From JBOFDK01 sp051656485 (GTDB lineage Bacteria > Bacillota > Clostridia > Lachnospirales > Cellulosilyticaceae), in NCBI GenBank assembly GCA_051656485.1, contig JBOGBZ010000004.1, forward strand, positions 1-64,000: a stretch of 64,000 bases of DNA. The letters are read 5' to 3'. Within the stretch, counting starts at the first letter, position 1. Each line of letters opens with the position of its first letter. The notes beneath the pieces are model-generated. The model was not told where the DNA came from. It did not search any database and saw nothing but the letters and a program-made list of their open reading frames with translations. The position numbers and the translations under genes were made by a program. Shown here piece by piece: positions 7,995-17,066 of the stretch.

Positions 7995-9505
7995 TTCTCT
8001 TCACCTCGTTTTGTAAGCATTGCTTGAATCATTTCATCTATGGTCGACTGTGCTGGCTCCACATCTACTTGAAGCCCTGCATTTCTCATTGTTTCTGAAG
8101 TAATAGCACCTATAGATACCATTTGGATACCTGCTAATTTTTCTTTATGTTCATCACCTACAAGTGTCATAAAGTTCTTTACTGTGGATGCACTTGTAAA
8201 CGTGATGGCATCAATTTCACCTTTTTCTAGGCTACGGATAATGCCGTCTTTTGGTGAATCATCTATCACATTTTCGTATACTTCTACTTCCTCTACTTCA
8301 CAGTACTTGCTCAGTCTTTCCTGAATCACGTCTCTGGTCTTTGTAGCTTTTGGAATAAGAATCTTATCGGTGTCTGTAAGCTCACTTTCTAGTAAGTCAC
8401 ATACACTTTCTGCTATGAAGCGTTCTGGCATCTTATCTGCTAGTATGCCATACTGCTTCAGTGTGTCCTTAGTAGCCTTCCCTACTGCTACTACACATAC
8501 GTCACCTAATGCTCTTGCATCCTTACCAGCTGCATACAGCTCTTCAAAGAAGATGCTTACTGCATTTTGGCTTGTAAATACAAGGTAAGTATACGCCTCT
8601 AAGTGTGCTATAGCTTGCTGAAGCTTGGTCTGGTCTTCTAATGGTTTGATGCAGATTGTTGGGAATTCAATCACCTTTGCACCTAGTTCTTGAAGCTTAC
8701 CTTTCAGAGTACTGCTCTGTGCTCTAGCACGTGTCGTAACGATTGTTTGGCCAAAAAGTGGCTTCTCTTCGAAGAAGTTAAGCTTCTCACGTAGTTTCAC
8801 GACTTCGCCTACAACAATAAGACTTGGTGAAGTAATGCCGTTCTTTTCAACGACTTCACAAATCGTTTCTAAGTTACCTGTCACGACCTTTTGATTCGGT
8901 CTAGTCGCCCAGTTAATCACTGCCGCACTGGTTGTACCAGCCATACCTTCAGCCATAAGATTACTACAAATCTTAGCTAAGTTTGATACACCCATCAGAA
9001 AGACAATGGTCCCTCCCATATGTGCCAAAGCATTCCAGTTAATACTTGTGTTTTCATCATCCTTTAAGTGGCCTGTTACCACGTGGAATGAAGAGGTATA
9101 GTCTCTATGGGTAATAGGAATCCCTGCATAGCAAAGACCACCAATAGCCGAAGTAATCCCTGGTACGACTTCGAAGCGTACGCCATGCTGAAGTAAGTAC
9201 TCACCTTCTTCACCACCACGTCCAAAGACATATGGGTCTCCCCCTTTTAGTCTTGTGACAATGTTGCCTGCCTTCGCTTTTTCCATAATCACTTGATTGA
9301 TTTCATCTTGTGTTAAGGTATGATTGCTAGATACTTTACCTACGTAGATGTATTCACATCCTGGTTTTGCTTCTTTTAAGTAATCTTCATTTGCCAAGCG
9401 GTCATAAACGATTACATCCGCTTTCTTAATGCATTCTAAGCCTTTTAATGTTAATAACCCATAATCGCCTGGGCCTGCACCTACTAAATATACTTTACCT
9501 TTCAT
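7985..9505 (-). CDS. cobA/hemD: Fused uroporphyrinogen-III C-methyltransferase / uroporphyrinogen-III synthase
   Basis: Two enzymes in one chain, a common clostridial fusion. Residues 1 to about 245 are the SAM-dependent methyltransferase (GAGPGDYGLLTLKG at the start, RLKGGDPYVFGRGGEE, VVPGITSAIG), which makes precorrin-2 from uroporphyrinogen III. Residues about 250-506 are the HemD synthase with its two-lobed fold (TTRARAQSSTLKGKL, FTSQNAVSIFF, FTSASTVKNFM). One polypeptide therefore closes the macrocycle and commits it to siroheme/corrinoid. No heme-branch gene is seen nearby. Confidence 0.95.
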   Translation of the reverse strand: MKGKVYLVGAGPGDYGLLTLKGLECIKKADVIVYDRLANEDYLKEAKPGCEYIYVGKVSSNHTLTQDEINQVIMEKAKAGNIVTRLKGGDPYVFGRGGEEGEYLLQHGVRFEVVPGITSAIGGLCYAGIPITHRDYTSSFHVVTGHLKDDENTSINWNALAHMGGTIVFLMGVSNLAKICSNLMAEGMAGTTSAAVINWATRPNQKVVTGNLETICEVVEKNGITSPSLIVVGEVVKLREKLNFFEEKPLFGQTIVTTRARAQSSTLKGKLQELGAKVIEFPTICIKPLEDQTKLQQAIAHLEAYTYLVFTSQNAVSIFFEELYAAGKDARALGDVCVVAVGKATKDTLKQYGILADKMPERFIAESVCDLLESELTDTDKILIPKATKTRDVIQERLSKYCEVEEVEVYENVIDDSPKDGIIRSLEKGEIDAITFTSASTVKNFMTLVGDEHKEKLAGIQMVSIGAITSETMRNAGLQVDVEPAQSTIDEMIQAMLTKRGEEKCE

Positions 9506-10409
9506 AGCGCTTCATTTCCTCCATCACATCTCTTGCAAGTTCATAACCAATCGCTCTTGCTTCTTCTTCTGTCGTACATGGTCTTTCCACTGCCTTTTGT
9601 GTGAGTACTTGGCCTTCTTCATCGCCAAATACACTGATGAGACGTAACGTCCCGTCTTCAAGGTGTGCAGATGCCCCCATCGGTATATGGCAACTACCAT
9701 CTACCCCTTTTAAGAAGGCTCTTTCTGCTTGTACTTCAATCTCATCGTGTGGGCACTGAATAGCTTCTACAAGTGTGCTTACACGTTCATCTGCTTCTCT
9801 TAACTGGATACCTAACGCTCCCTGTGCTGGTGCTGGTACCACCATCTCTTCTGGTAGATAGTAACTAATGTGATGCGCCATATCTGCACGATGTAAGCCT
9901 GCTGCTGCTAGTACTACACCATCTAGATTCTCAGTCTCTATCTTTGCAATACGTGTATCAATATTCCCTCTAATTGGTACAATATTTAAGTCAGGTCTCA
10001 CTTCGAGTAGCTGATATTTACGACGCTTACTGCCTGTCCCAATCGTCGCACCTTGCGGTAGGTCTTCTATTGTTTTTATAGTTGTTCTAAGGACTAATGC
10101 ATCTCTACGGTCTTCTCTTATGGGTGTCTTCGCAAACATAAGGCCCGGGGTTACCTCACTCGGCATATCCTTCATACTATGAATAGCGATATCAATATCC
10201 CCCTTCAAAAGCTGCTCTTCTATTTCTTTTACAAAAACGCCTTTATCACCTATTTTATCAAGAGCGACATTCTGAATTAGGTCTCCCTTAGTCTTAATGA
10301 TTTTTATAGTAAATGTAACTTCAGGATGTTTTTCTTCTAGTTGTGTAATAACCCACTTTGTCTGGGTAAGTGCTAATTTACTTCCTCTTGTTCCTACAAT
10401 AATTTCCAT
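9495..10409 (-). CDS. hemC: Porphobilinogen deaminase (hydroxymethylbilane synthase)
   Basis: Polymerises four porphobilinogens to hydroxymethylbilane. The dipyrromethane cofactor-binding Cys240 lies in GVDGSCHIPMGA, and GTRGSKLAL begins the protein. Substrate-binding stretches HSMKDMPSE and GTGSKRRKYQL are intact. It is 304 residues, the usual length. The 3' end overlaps the cobA/hemD start by 11 bp, and hemA precedes it by about 50 bp. Confidence 0.97.
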   Translation of the reverse strand: MEIIVGTRGSKLALTQTKWVITQLEEKHPEVTFTIKIIKTKGDLIQNVALDKIGDKGVFVKEIEEQLLKGDIDIAIHSMKDMPSEVTPGLMFAKTPIREDRRDALVLRTTIKTIEDLPQGATIGTGSKRRKYQLLEVRPDLNIVPIRGNIDTRIAKIETENLDGVVLAAAGLHRADMAHHISYYLPEEMVVPAPAQGALGIQLREADERVSTLVEAIQCPHDEIEVQAERAFLKGVDGSCHIPMGASAHLEDGTLRLISVFGDEEGQVLTQKAVERPCTTEEEARAIGYELARDVMEEMKRYER

Positions 10410-10462
10410 TGGTGTTCCTCTTTTCTATCTCTGTCATCTCTTCTTTATATAGCCTACAACCT

Positions 10463-11698
10463 TTAGAGTTCAAATAATTCTTTGATTATCTCATTGTACG
10501 TTTCTTGTTTTTCTTGGTCTTGCAGTTCCTTTAAGTTATGGATAGGTTCCCTGATAAGTCTTTTCAAGGAACTCATGAGCATTTTCTCTACTATCTTTTC
10601 TTCTTTGGTACTTAGATTAGTCTTACGTCTGATGTATGCCATTGTATCTTCTTGGATTTCATCACAACGGTCATGTAACGACTTGATGGTCGGGTCTATC
10701 TTGATGGTCTGTAACCATAGCATCAGTTCTCTTAAATTTGCTTCTACCACACTAGCCGCTTCTTCGGCTAATGCCTCTCGCTTTGCCGTATTATGGTCTG
10801 CAATATACTGTAAGTCATCTATATCATATAAATGGACGTGTTCATGGCCACCTATACTTTCTTCGATATCTCTTGGTAAGGCGATATCTAGCATATAGAG
10901 ATGCTTCGTAAGCTCTGGCATCTCTCTTTCTTTCACCACCAAGTGAGGTGAAGCTGTGGATGTAATGACAAAGTCTACTTCTCTCATGATTTCATAACGT
11001 TTTTCATAAGGAATAGGTACGATATGCTCATACTGCTCTTTCAAGTCCTCTGCTTTTTTACAGGTACGGTTAGCAATATAAATGGTATCCACGCCTTCTT
11101 CATACAGATGATTCAGTGCGAGCTTACTCATCTTGCCAGCACCAATCAAGAGCCCTGTGGCCCCTTCTAGTGTACCCATTTGTTGTCTCAGACATTTAAC
11201 ACCTATATAACTTATAGAAAGAGGGTATTCGGATATCTTCATCTCTGCCTTGATATGCTTTGCTGTTGTGATAGCTTCTCTGAAGCATTTGTTCAGTACT
11301 TTACCACTAGCCCCTAGTTCCATAGCAAACTCCTGTGCATCCTTCACTTGCCCTAGAATCTGGTCTTCTCCTAGTACAATGGAATCAAGCCCTGCTGCCA
11401 CACGGTACAGATGTCTGATGGCTTCTTCACCTTTTTTCACAAACATATAGGTCTCTAATCCTATAGCTTTTGAGAAGTCATGATACACCGTACTTACACA
11501 CGCTATCTTGCTTTCAATATGCTCACTGCATATATAGATTTCACTTCGATTGCATGTGGAAAGCACCACCGCTTCTCTCACATTGTAATCTAGTAATTGA
11601 TTCAATACTTCTATTTTTTGTGTATCTGTAAACGATACTTGTTCCCTAATTTGAATAGGGGCTGTTAAATGATTGACCCCGATGACTGCTATTTCCAT
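10463..11698 (-). CDS. hemA: Glutamyl-tRNA reductase
   Basis: First committed step of the C5 tetrapyrrole pathway, reducing Glu-tRNA(Glu) with NADPH. The nucleophile Cys49 is in LSTCNRSEIY; the NADPH domain carries GATGLLIGAGKMSKLALNHL, and a helical dimerisation domain forms the C-terminus. It is 411 residues, normal. AGAGGTG precedes the ATG. It is the first gene of the seven-gene siroheme operon; the roughly 210 bases upstream to the asrC terminator should hold the operon promoter. Confidence 0.96.
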   Translation of the reverse strand: MEIAVIGVNHLTAPIQIREQVSFTDTQKIEVLNQLLDYNVREAVVLSTCNRSEIYICSEHIESKIACVSTVYHDFSKAIGLETYMFVKKGEEAIRHLYRVAAGLDSIVLGEDQILGQVKDAQEFAMELGASGKVLNKCFREAITTAKHIKAEMKISEYPLSISYIGVKCLRQQMGTLEGATGLLIGAGKMSKLALNHLYEEGVDTIYIANRTCKKAEDLKEQYEHIVPIPYEKRYEIMREVDFVITSTASPHLVVKEREMPELTKHLYMLDIALPRDIEESIGGHEHVHLYDIDDLQYIADHNTAKREALAEEAASVVEANLRELMLWLQTIKIDPTIKSLHDRCDEIQEDTMAYIRRKTNLSTKEEKIVEKMLMSSLKRLIREPIHNLKELQDQEKQETYNEIIKELFEL

Positions 11699-11871
11699 GA
11701 CACACCTCTTAGCCCATTTCTACTCTTTTATTATAGCTGATTTACCAATTTTTATCATCTTTTCTAAGATGTTTTGTTTCTAAAGTTCTACATAAGAATA
11801 CAAGTAACTTATACTTTTCGAAGTATTTTCTACTTCTATCCTTATATCCTCCTTTGCTAAAAGAAAAAAAA

Positions 11872-11900
11872 GGACATTATAGCCGCACGCTATAATGTCC
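11872..11900 (-). terminator. Intrinsic terminator of the asrABC operon
   Basis: Perfect 12-bp stem GGACATTATAGC/GCTATAATGTCC with a 5-base loop, followed on the minus strand by eight T. It separates asrABC from hemA, so the siroheme operon needs its own promoter or depends on read-through. Confidence 0.9.
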
Positions 11901-11911
11901 CTCTGTATGAA

Positions 11912-12964
11912 TTAGTGATGTCCGTCTTGGCTACCTGGACCTGCACCTCTATGTTTGTTGATTGGTCTTAAGTTGATATTTGCACGTTTTTCATCTTCAA
12001 CCCAGTAAATACGTTCAGCGATTTGTGCTTCTGGATTAAGTTCGATTCCCTCAAGGATAAGTTCTTTGAACTTGATGTATCCAGCTCTATCAATTAAGTG
12101 TCCACCGTGTAAGTATACTGGCTTGTAATCAAGTGCCCATGCAGAGAACTTTGGCCAGTTTCTGAATATTGCAAGTACTACATCTTCTGTTACCCAGTTA
12201 GCGAACATTTTACCCATACGTGGGTATTGCTTACCTGTACGTCCACCGATCATAATGCGGTAGAATTTCTTTTCGTTACGTGTCCATGCGCTTGTAGGAC
12301 AAGCAAGTACACACTCACCACAACCTACACAACAACATGTATCTTTGTCGATCTTACCTTGGTTGTTAAGTTTAAGTACGCGTGTTGCATGGTGATCACA
12401 TGCTTCAACACATGCACCACAACCGATACAACGATCTGCATCGTATTCCATTTTAGCAATACCGATTACACCGAAATCGTTGAAGTGAGCTTTCGCACAG
12501 TCATTTGGACATCCAGCTACTGTTGTCTTGATGTGGTAGTGACTTGGGAATACTTCTTTTTCGATTTTTTTAGCAAGCTCATGTGTATTTACATTCGCTT
12601 TGATACAGTGTGTGTTACCGATACATGCCATAATGTTACGTGCACCGATTGTTGGATAACCTTTACCGCATGTTTCCATTTCAACATCACACTCTACAAC
12701 TTCTACTTCTTTGATGTATGTGTTGATGTATTCATTTACTTCTGGAACGCTTGGGTATTTGATACCTGGGATATTAAGAGTATGTCTCATACCTACGTGG
12801 AATGTGCCATCTCCCCAAGTTTGTGCGATATGTTGTACCGCTTCTAAGTGTTTTGCATCAATGATTGATCCAGGAACACGTAATTGTAACATGAATTCGC
12901 CTGCTACTTTAGATTGACGGTAGCAGTTTATTCTGGTTGCTTTTACATCAATATCATGATTCAT
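11912..12964 (-). CDS. asrC: Anaerobic sulfite reductase subunit C (siroheme subunit)
   Basis: Catalytic siroheme/[4Fe-4S] subunit that reduces sulfite to sulfide in the cytoplasm. Siroheme-cluster cysteines are in METCGKGYPTIGARNIMACIGNTHC and in AGCPNDCAKAHF (around residues 110-175). Two ferredoxin-type motifs follow: CIGCGACVEACDHH and CVGCGECVLACPTSAW. The C-terminus ends in a short HRGAGPGSQDGHH tail. At 350 residues it is slightly longer than typical AsrC, through the tail. The adjacent siroheme operon supplies its cofactor. Confidence 0.95.
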   Translation of the reverse strand: MNHDIDVKATRINCYRQSKVAGEFMLQLRVPGSIIDAKHLEAVQHIAQTWGDGTFHVGMRHTLNIPGIKYPSVPEVNEYINTYIKEVEVVECDVEMETCGKGYPTIGARNIMACIGNTHCIKANVNTHELAKKIEKEVFPSHYHIKTTVAGCPNDCAKAHFNDFGVIGIAKMEYDADRCIGCGACVEACDHHATRVLKLNNQGKIDKDTCCCVGCGECVLACPTSAWTRNEKKFYRIMIGGRTGKQYPRMGKMFANWVTEDVVLAIFRNWPKFSAWALDYKPVYLHGGHLIDRAGYIKFKELILEGIELNPEAQIAERIYWVEDEKRANINLRPINKHRGAGPGSQDGHH

Positions 12965-12977
12965 AAATGGTGGCCCC

Positions 12978-13772
12978 CTAGTCTATTAAGTTCTTCGCTA
13001 CAGTATAGTTGAATACTGGTCCTTCAAGACATACATATGTCTCGTCGATACGGCAGTGTCCACATTTACCAATTGCGCATGACATTTTTCTTTCGAAAGA
13101 TACCCATATTTTTTCTTCTGGAATACCTTGCTTCTTACACTCAAGACCTGTGAAGTGCATCATCATTGGAGGTCCAACGATTACTACTTCGTAGTTGTCT
13201 CCGAAGTCTTTGAATGGAATTTCTTCGATGAATTTTGTTACAAGACCTGTTCTGAAGCCTTCTTTTTCATCTCTATCTAATGTATAAATTGTATTGAACT
13301 TTTCTTCCCACACTTTAAGTGTTTCTTTGAAAAGAATACCATTTTCATCTTTGAAACCAGCGATTAAGTTTACGCTTTCAGCATAACCTTCTTCAGCAAC
13401 AAATTTGTTTAGCATACTTCTTACTGGAGCTACACCTGTACCACCAGCAATAACGACTACGTTTTTGCCTTTGAATTGTTCTACTGGCCAACCTTTGCCG
13501 TATGCACCACGAATAAAGATTGTATCTCCAGCTTGAAGTTTGAATACTTCATCTGTTACTTTACCAACTGCACGGATTGTGAAATCCATCCAGCCATCAC
13601 CGTAATCACTTACAGAGATTGGACATTCACCGATCTTAGGAAGTGATAACTGACAGAATTGACCATGCTCTACTTTAAGGTCACCTGTTGCTACTTTAAT
13701 TGTAAATTCTGTTATTGACTCTTGTTTGAATTCAAGAATTTGACAAGCGATTGGCATTAATTCGTTATGCAT
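12978..13772 (-). CDS. asrB: Anaerobic sulfite reductase subunit B (flavin reductase)
   Basis: Electron-input subunit that passes NAD(P)H electrons to AsrA/AsrC. It has a ferredoxin-reductase fold with an NAD-binding segment VVIAGGTGVAPVRSMLNKF (about 89-107), and a C-terminal [2Fe-2S] cysteine set CAIGKCGHCRI...YVCLEGPVF. It is 264 residues. The ATG shares one base with the asrA stop, and the ribosome site GGAGGTG lies inside the asrA end, so expression is coupled. Confidence 0.94.
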   Translation of the reverse strand: MHNELMPIACQILEFKQESITEFTIKVATGDLKVEHGQFCQLSLPKIGECPISVSDYGDGWMDFTIRAVGKVTDEVFKLQAGDTIFIRGAYGKGWPVEQFKGKNVVVIAGGTGVAPVRSMLNKFVAEEGYAESVNLIAGFKDENGILFKETLKVWEEKFNTIYTLDRDEKEGFRTGLVTKFIEEIPFKDFGDNYEVVIVGPPMMMHFTGLECKKQGIPEEKIWVSFERKMSCAIGKCGHCRIDETYVCLEGPVFNYTVAKNLID

Positions 13773-14800
13773 TATTTGTCACCTCCACAGATTTCTTCTA
13801 CAGCTTTTGCTACTTTTTCAATTGTTGCTGTAAATGAGATAAACTCTGGACATCTTGATGTACATCTACCACAACCTACACACATATGGCCTTCGCCGAA
13901 TGCTTCATTGTATGAGTGAATCTTGTGAAGTGTTTTGTATCTGTAACGATCTGCGATTGTATGTCTGAAGTCATGTCCACCAGCCATTTCATCAAATCCT
14001 GCAACTTGGCAAGATGCTGCTGTTCTTCTTCTTTCACCGATTTTCCCATTTTCGTTGTACATAACATCTGTTGTTGTGAAACATGTACATGTGCTACATG
14101 CGATTGTACAGCTACCACAACCTACACAACGTTTGTTATATTCTTTCCACATATCGTGTTTTTTCAGTTCGTTAAGAACTTCTTTGTTTGGAATAGTAGG
14201 AATCTTAACTTCTACTTCGTTTTTCTCAACGAATTTAACGTCGAAGTTAGTTTCTTCTTGACCAGCAAAGTATGTAGCGAATGCTTCATCTTTTACGTTG
14301 AATACAGCTTGACCATCTTCAACTTTTACTGCTAAAGCATAATCTTCTGTTTTGTTTGTTCCCATTGAACAACAGAAACATGTGTCCCAACCAGTTGTAC
14401 ATTCCATCATTACATAATGTACTTTCTCTCTCATACGCTTGTAGAAAGTATCTTCAAACCCATTTTGTAAGAAGATTTTATCTTGATTCTTTTGTGCATT
14501 GATGTCACAAGGTCTAGCAAAGATTAAGATTTTCTTGTCATGGATTTTGCTTTCACGGTATTCATCTTCTGTGAAGTAGAATAGTGTTTGTGTAATTGGT
14601 GTTACTACTTCTTTAGCAGAGTAATCTGATTTCTCATCAAATACAATCTCTTCTACGCTCTTTACTTCCGCGTATCTAATAATGTCTTGATCTGAGTAGC
14701 GTCCTGCTTTTGCAAATCTTTTTGGTGCATAAATTTTGTACTCTTTTTGTAATTCTTCAAAGAGACCATTAACTGTTTCAAAGCTTAATTTATAGCCCAT
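13772..14800 (-). CDS. asrA: Anaerobic sulfite reductase subunit A (ferredoxin-like)
   Basis: Iron-sulfur electron-transfer subunit, 342 residues. The C-terminal third carries two [4Fe-4S] motifs, CVGCGSCTIACSTC and CVGCGRCTSRCPEF. An additional Cys-rich stretch TGWDTCFCCSMGT lies near residue 130. It is the first gene of asrABC; GGAGGG stands 6 bases before the start. The upstream intergenic region holds a strong double-dyad operator-like palindrome and is shared with the divergent YeiH gene. Confidence 0.94.
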   Translation of the reverse strand: MGYKLSFETVNGLFEELQKEYKIYAPKRFAKAGRYSDQDIIRYAEVKSVEEIVFDEKSDYSAKEVVTPITQTLFYFTEDEYRESKIHDKKILIFARPCDINAQKNQDKIFLQNGFEDTFYKRMREKVHYVMMECTTGWDTCFCCSMGTNKTEDYALAVKVEDGQAVFNVKDEAFATYFAGQEETNFDVKFVEKNEVEVKIPTIPNKEVLNELKKHDMWKEYNKRCVGCGSCTIACSTCTCFTTTDVMYNENGKIGERRRTAASCQVAGFDEMAGGHDFRHTIADRYRYKTLHKIHSYNEAFGEGHMCVGCGRCTSRCPEFISFTATIEKVAKAVEEICGGDK

Positions 14801-15318
14801 TATTGACCCTCCATTTCACTTAGTCCTTCCTAGTCTGCTAATAATGTAACAAATTTGGCTGAACATTTAATTTTGATTATATACTTAAATAGTAAGATTT
14901 CATATAGGTTTGCCCTAGTTTACTATTTAATATCATGATAGTTGTTATTAATAAATCTTATCGTTCTTTGTTAAATATATAACGCTTATTTAGTTTACCA
15001 TAATTTCTTTCCATTGGCACCAAATCTCTCCCACTTTACCATTAACTTTATTAATGGTAACCATTAATAAAGTTAATGGTTGTTATTACTCCCAAATCCC
15101 TTTTCTTTAATTGTAGTTTTTTTAACTAAATATTCTAGTTTTTTATTTTATTAGTCTATGTTATGTTTTTCTGCACAATTACGATAATTGTTTTATGTTT
15201 AGTTTGTATACTTGACTACTTTTTTAAACATATGTTAACTTATAGATATGAATTGTTATTTTTTTAACGTTAAAAATAACACTAAGCTTTATACTTACTA
15301 ATTTATGAGGGGGCTTTT
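14801..15318. other. Divergent asrA-yeiH control region
   Basis: A 518-bp AT-rich gap with no gene. It holds the asrA leader, a minus-strand TATAAT near 14875, a 10-bp inverted repeat TAAATAGTAA (14886-14895)/TTACTATTTA (14920-14929), the 43-bp palindrome at 15038-15080, a 16-bp palindrome of TTTTTAA/TTAAAAA type around CG (15261-15276), and a plus-strand TATACT (15290-15295) placed for yeiH. No good -35 hexamer accompanies either -10, which fits activator-dependent transcription. Confidence 0.6.
15038..15080. promoter_or_regulatory. 43-bp perfect palindrome, two ACCATTAA-N5-TTAATGGT dyads
   Basis: Bases 15038-15058 and 15060-15080 are exact reverse complements around a single central base. 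Each arm is itself a dyad: ACCATTAA, five bases, TTAATGGT. The core ATTAA-N5-TTAAT contains T-N11-A, the LysR-family box. A LysR gene sits at 17067-17945, so two adjacent LysR sites controlling asrABC and yeiH is a natural reading. A transcript hairpin is possible but there is no T-tract. Confidence 0.7.
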
Positions 15319-16686
15319 ATGAGTGAATTAAAGCAAGAAACAAATGATTTAGTTGTTGCAAGTAAATTTAGACTATCTGATCTGTACAAAAACGAAGACT
15401 GGTGGGCTATATGGCTGGGCTTTATCGTTATCGCAGTCGGACTTATCAGTACTTTAACTGGTGCATTTAGTTTTAAATCAACTAAGGTACCAACTTGGGG
15501 AACAGAAGAGGTACCAAACGTACTGGCAGCTTTTGCAAAATCCGGTGTTTTACCTGGACTCGTTATTACCTTTATTATCTTGGCTGCACTTTTTGTACTT
15601 GGTACAGTTTTTATGGAAAAAAAACCTGGTAAGTTTATTGCTGGTTTTGCTGGTGTTTTTGCACTTGCCTTACTTGCTTATACATTAGCTAGCCAAGTTA
15701 CAATGAAGAACTACCTTGAATACGCTTTCTGGGCACTTCTTGTAGGTATGCTTGTGTGTAACACAGTCAAAACACCAAACTGGCTTAAGCCTGCTATTCA
15801 AACTGAGTTCTATATAAAAACAGGTCTTGTTATTATGGGTGCTGAGGTACTCTTCTCAAATATTGCTGAATTTGGTATTTATGGACTTGGAATCGCTTGG
15901 CTTGTAACACCAGTTGTTATCATCTTCATGTGGCTCTTTGGTACGAAATTCTTAAAGATGGGTAATAAAGCAATGGTTATGATCATTGCATGTGCTACTT
16001 CAGTATGTGGTACTTCAGCTGCTATCGCTGCTGCTGCTGCTTGTAAAGGTAAAAAGAATGATTTAACTTTCGCTGTTGGTCTTTCTCTTATCTTCACTGT
16101 TGTGATGATGGTTACAATGCCTTTCATCTGTAAATGGTTAGGCTTAGACCCACTTGTTGGTGGTGCATGGATCGGTGGTACAGTAGACTCTACTGGTGCT
16201 GTTGTACTTGCTGGTGAAGCACTTGGTCCTGTAGCTGCACAAGTTGCTGCTTTAGTTAAAATGATTCAAAACATCCTTATCGGTTTCATCGCTTTCGCTG
16301 TAGCAATCTTCTTTACAACAAAAGTAGATAACACATCTAAGTCTTCAGTAGGTGTTTCTGAGATCTGGCATAGATTCCCTAAATTCATCCTTGGTTTCAT
16401 CATTGCATCTCTTATCTTCTCTTTCGTAGTAGAGCCAATGGCTGGTACAGAAGCTACAAAAGCTGTACTTAAGAGTATCGGTGGCTTTAAAGGATGGTGC
16501 TTCTGTCTTGCATTCGTAAGTATCGGTCTTGAGACAAACTTCAAAGAGATGGCTGCTCAGATGCAAGGTGGTAAACCTTTAACACTTTATGTAATAGGTC
16601 AAGTATTCAACTTAGTTTTAACCCTCTTCGTTGCATGGTTATTATTAAGTGGTATCTTCCTTCCAATTCCAAACATCATTGCTTAA
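15319..16686 (+). CDS. YeiH-family putative sulfate exporter
   Basis: Polytopic membrane protein of the YeiH/UPF0324 (putative sulfate exporter) family, 455 residues with about ten to twelve spans. Recognised by the conserved segments KTGLVIMGAEVLFSNI, CATSVCGTSAAIAAAAACKGK and GAWIGGTVDSTGAVVLAGEALG. In other bacteria the gene neighbours a LysR regulator (YeiE) and sulfur genes, as here. A role in moving sulfite, sulfate or an organosulfur compound across the membrane is inferred from asrABC on the other side of the shared promoter region. GAGGGGG precedes the ATG. Confidence 0.88.
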   Translation: MSELKQETNDLVVASKFRLSDLYKNEDWWAIWLGFIVIAVGLISTLTGAFSFKSTKVPTWGTEEVPNVLAAFAKSGVLPGLVITFIILAALFVLGTVFMEKKPGKFIAGFAGVFALALLAYTLASQVTMKNYLEYAFWALLVGMLVCNTVKTPNWLKPAIQTEFYIKTGLVIMGAEVLFSNIAEFGIYGLGIAWLVTPVVIIFMWLFGTKFLKMGNKAMVMIIACATSVCGTSAAIAAAAACKGKKNDLTFAVGLSLIFTVVMMVTMPFICKWLGLDPLVGGAWIGGTVDSTGAVVLAGEALGPVAAQVAALVKMIQNILIGFIAFAVAIFFTTKVDNTSKSSVGVSEIWHRFPKFILGFIIASLIFSFVVEPMAGTEATKAVLKSIGGFKGWCFCLAFVSIGLETNFKEMAAQMQGGKPLTLYVIGQVFNLVLTLFVAWLLLSGIFLPIPNIIA

Positions 16687-16727
16687 TTTAATCTAATTTT
16701 ATTTATAAAAAAATGGGGTGTACTTTA

Positions 16728-17021
16728 ATGAACCGTGAAAAATGTATCAAATATCTCAATCGCATAACACTTGTCTTCTTCTTAATCGTCATTTGCTGTG
16801 CGATTTACATTATGAAAAACGACATTGGTCTTATTGAAGGCTTGAACTTTGGTCCTGGATCTTACTATTATACAGATATTCCTGGTTGGGAAAAAATCTT
16901 CTATGCAACAGATTCTATCAAACCAAATACAAGTCACCCCATTCTTTTCTTAGCAATCTTTATCGGTTGGGGAGCCTTCGCTTGGAAAGCTTGGACTTTC
17001 CTCGATAAGAAACTTGGATAA
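16728..17021 (+). CDS. Small two-span membrane protein downstream of yeiH
   Basis: Unrecognised 97-residue protein. The ATG at 16728 was preferred to an in-frame ATG at 16713 because GGGGTG lies just upstream. There is a hydrophobic span at about 12-30, a polar outer loop rich in aromatic residues (FGPGSYYYTDIPGWEKIFY, about 41-59) and a second span at about 73-90, ending in LDKKLG. It is 41 bp after yeiH on the same strand and ends at the shared terminator, so it is almost certainly co-transcribed. It may be an accessory subunit of the transporter (inference). Confidence 0.75.
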   Translation: MNREKCIKYLNRITLVFFLIVICCAIYIMKNDIGLIEGLNFGPGSYYYTDIPGWEKIFYATDSIKPNTSHPILFLAIFIGWGAFAWKAWTFLDKKLG

Positions 17022-17058
17022 CAAAAGAGCCACACCTCCTGGGGTGTGGCTCTTTTGT
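17021..17058. terminator. Bidirectional terminator between the yeiH operon and lysR
   Basis: Perfect 16-bp stem ACAAAAGAGCCACACC/GGTGTGGCTCTTTTGT with a 6-base loop and A/T tracts on both sides, so it can stop transcripts arriving from either convergent unit. Confidence 0.92.
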
Positions 17059-17066
17059 TATCTTCT

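Noticed and set aside
10482..10898. 138-residue plus-strand frame inside hemA
   Set aside because: Antisense shadow; Ser-rich with no translation signals.
11699..11871. Possible riboswitch (cobalamin) before hemA
   Set aside because: No B12-box-like or other conserved riboswitch core could be seen in the roughly 170-base leader.
12227..12847. 206-residue plus-strand open frame across asrC, rich in Cys, Thr and Phe
   Set aside because: It is antisense to asrC; the odd composition comes from reading ferredoxin-type codons backwards, and there is no ribosome site.
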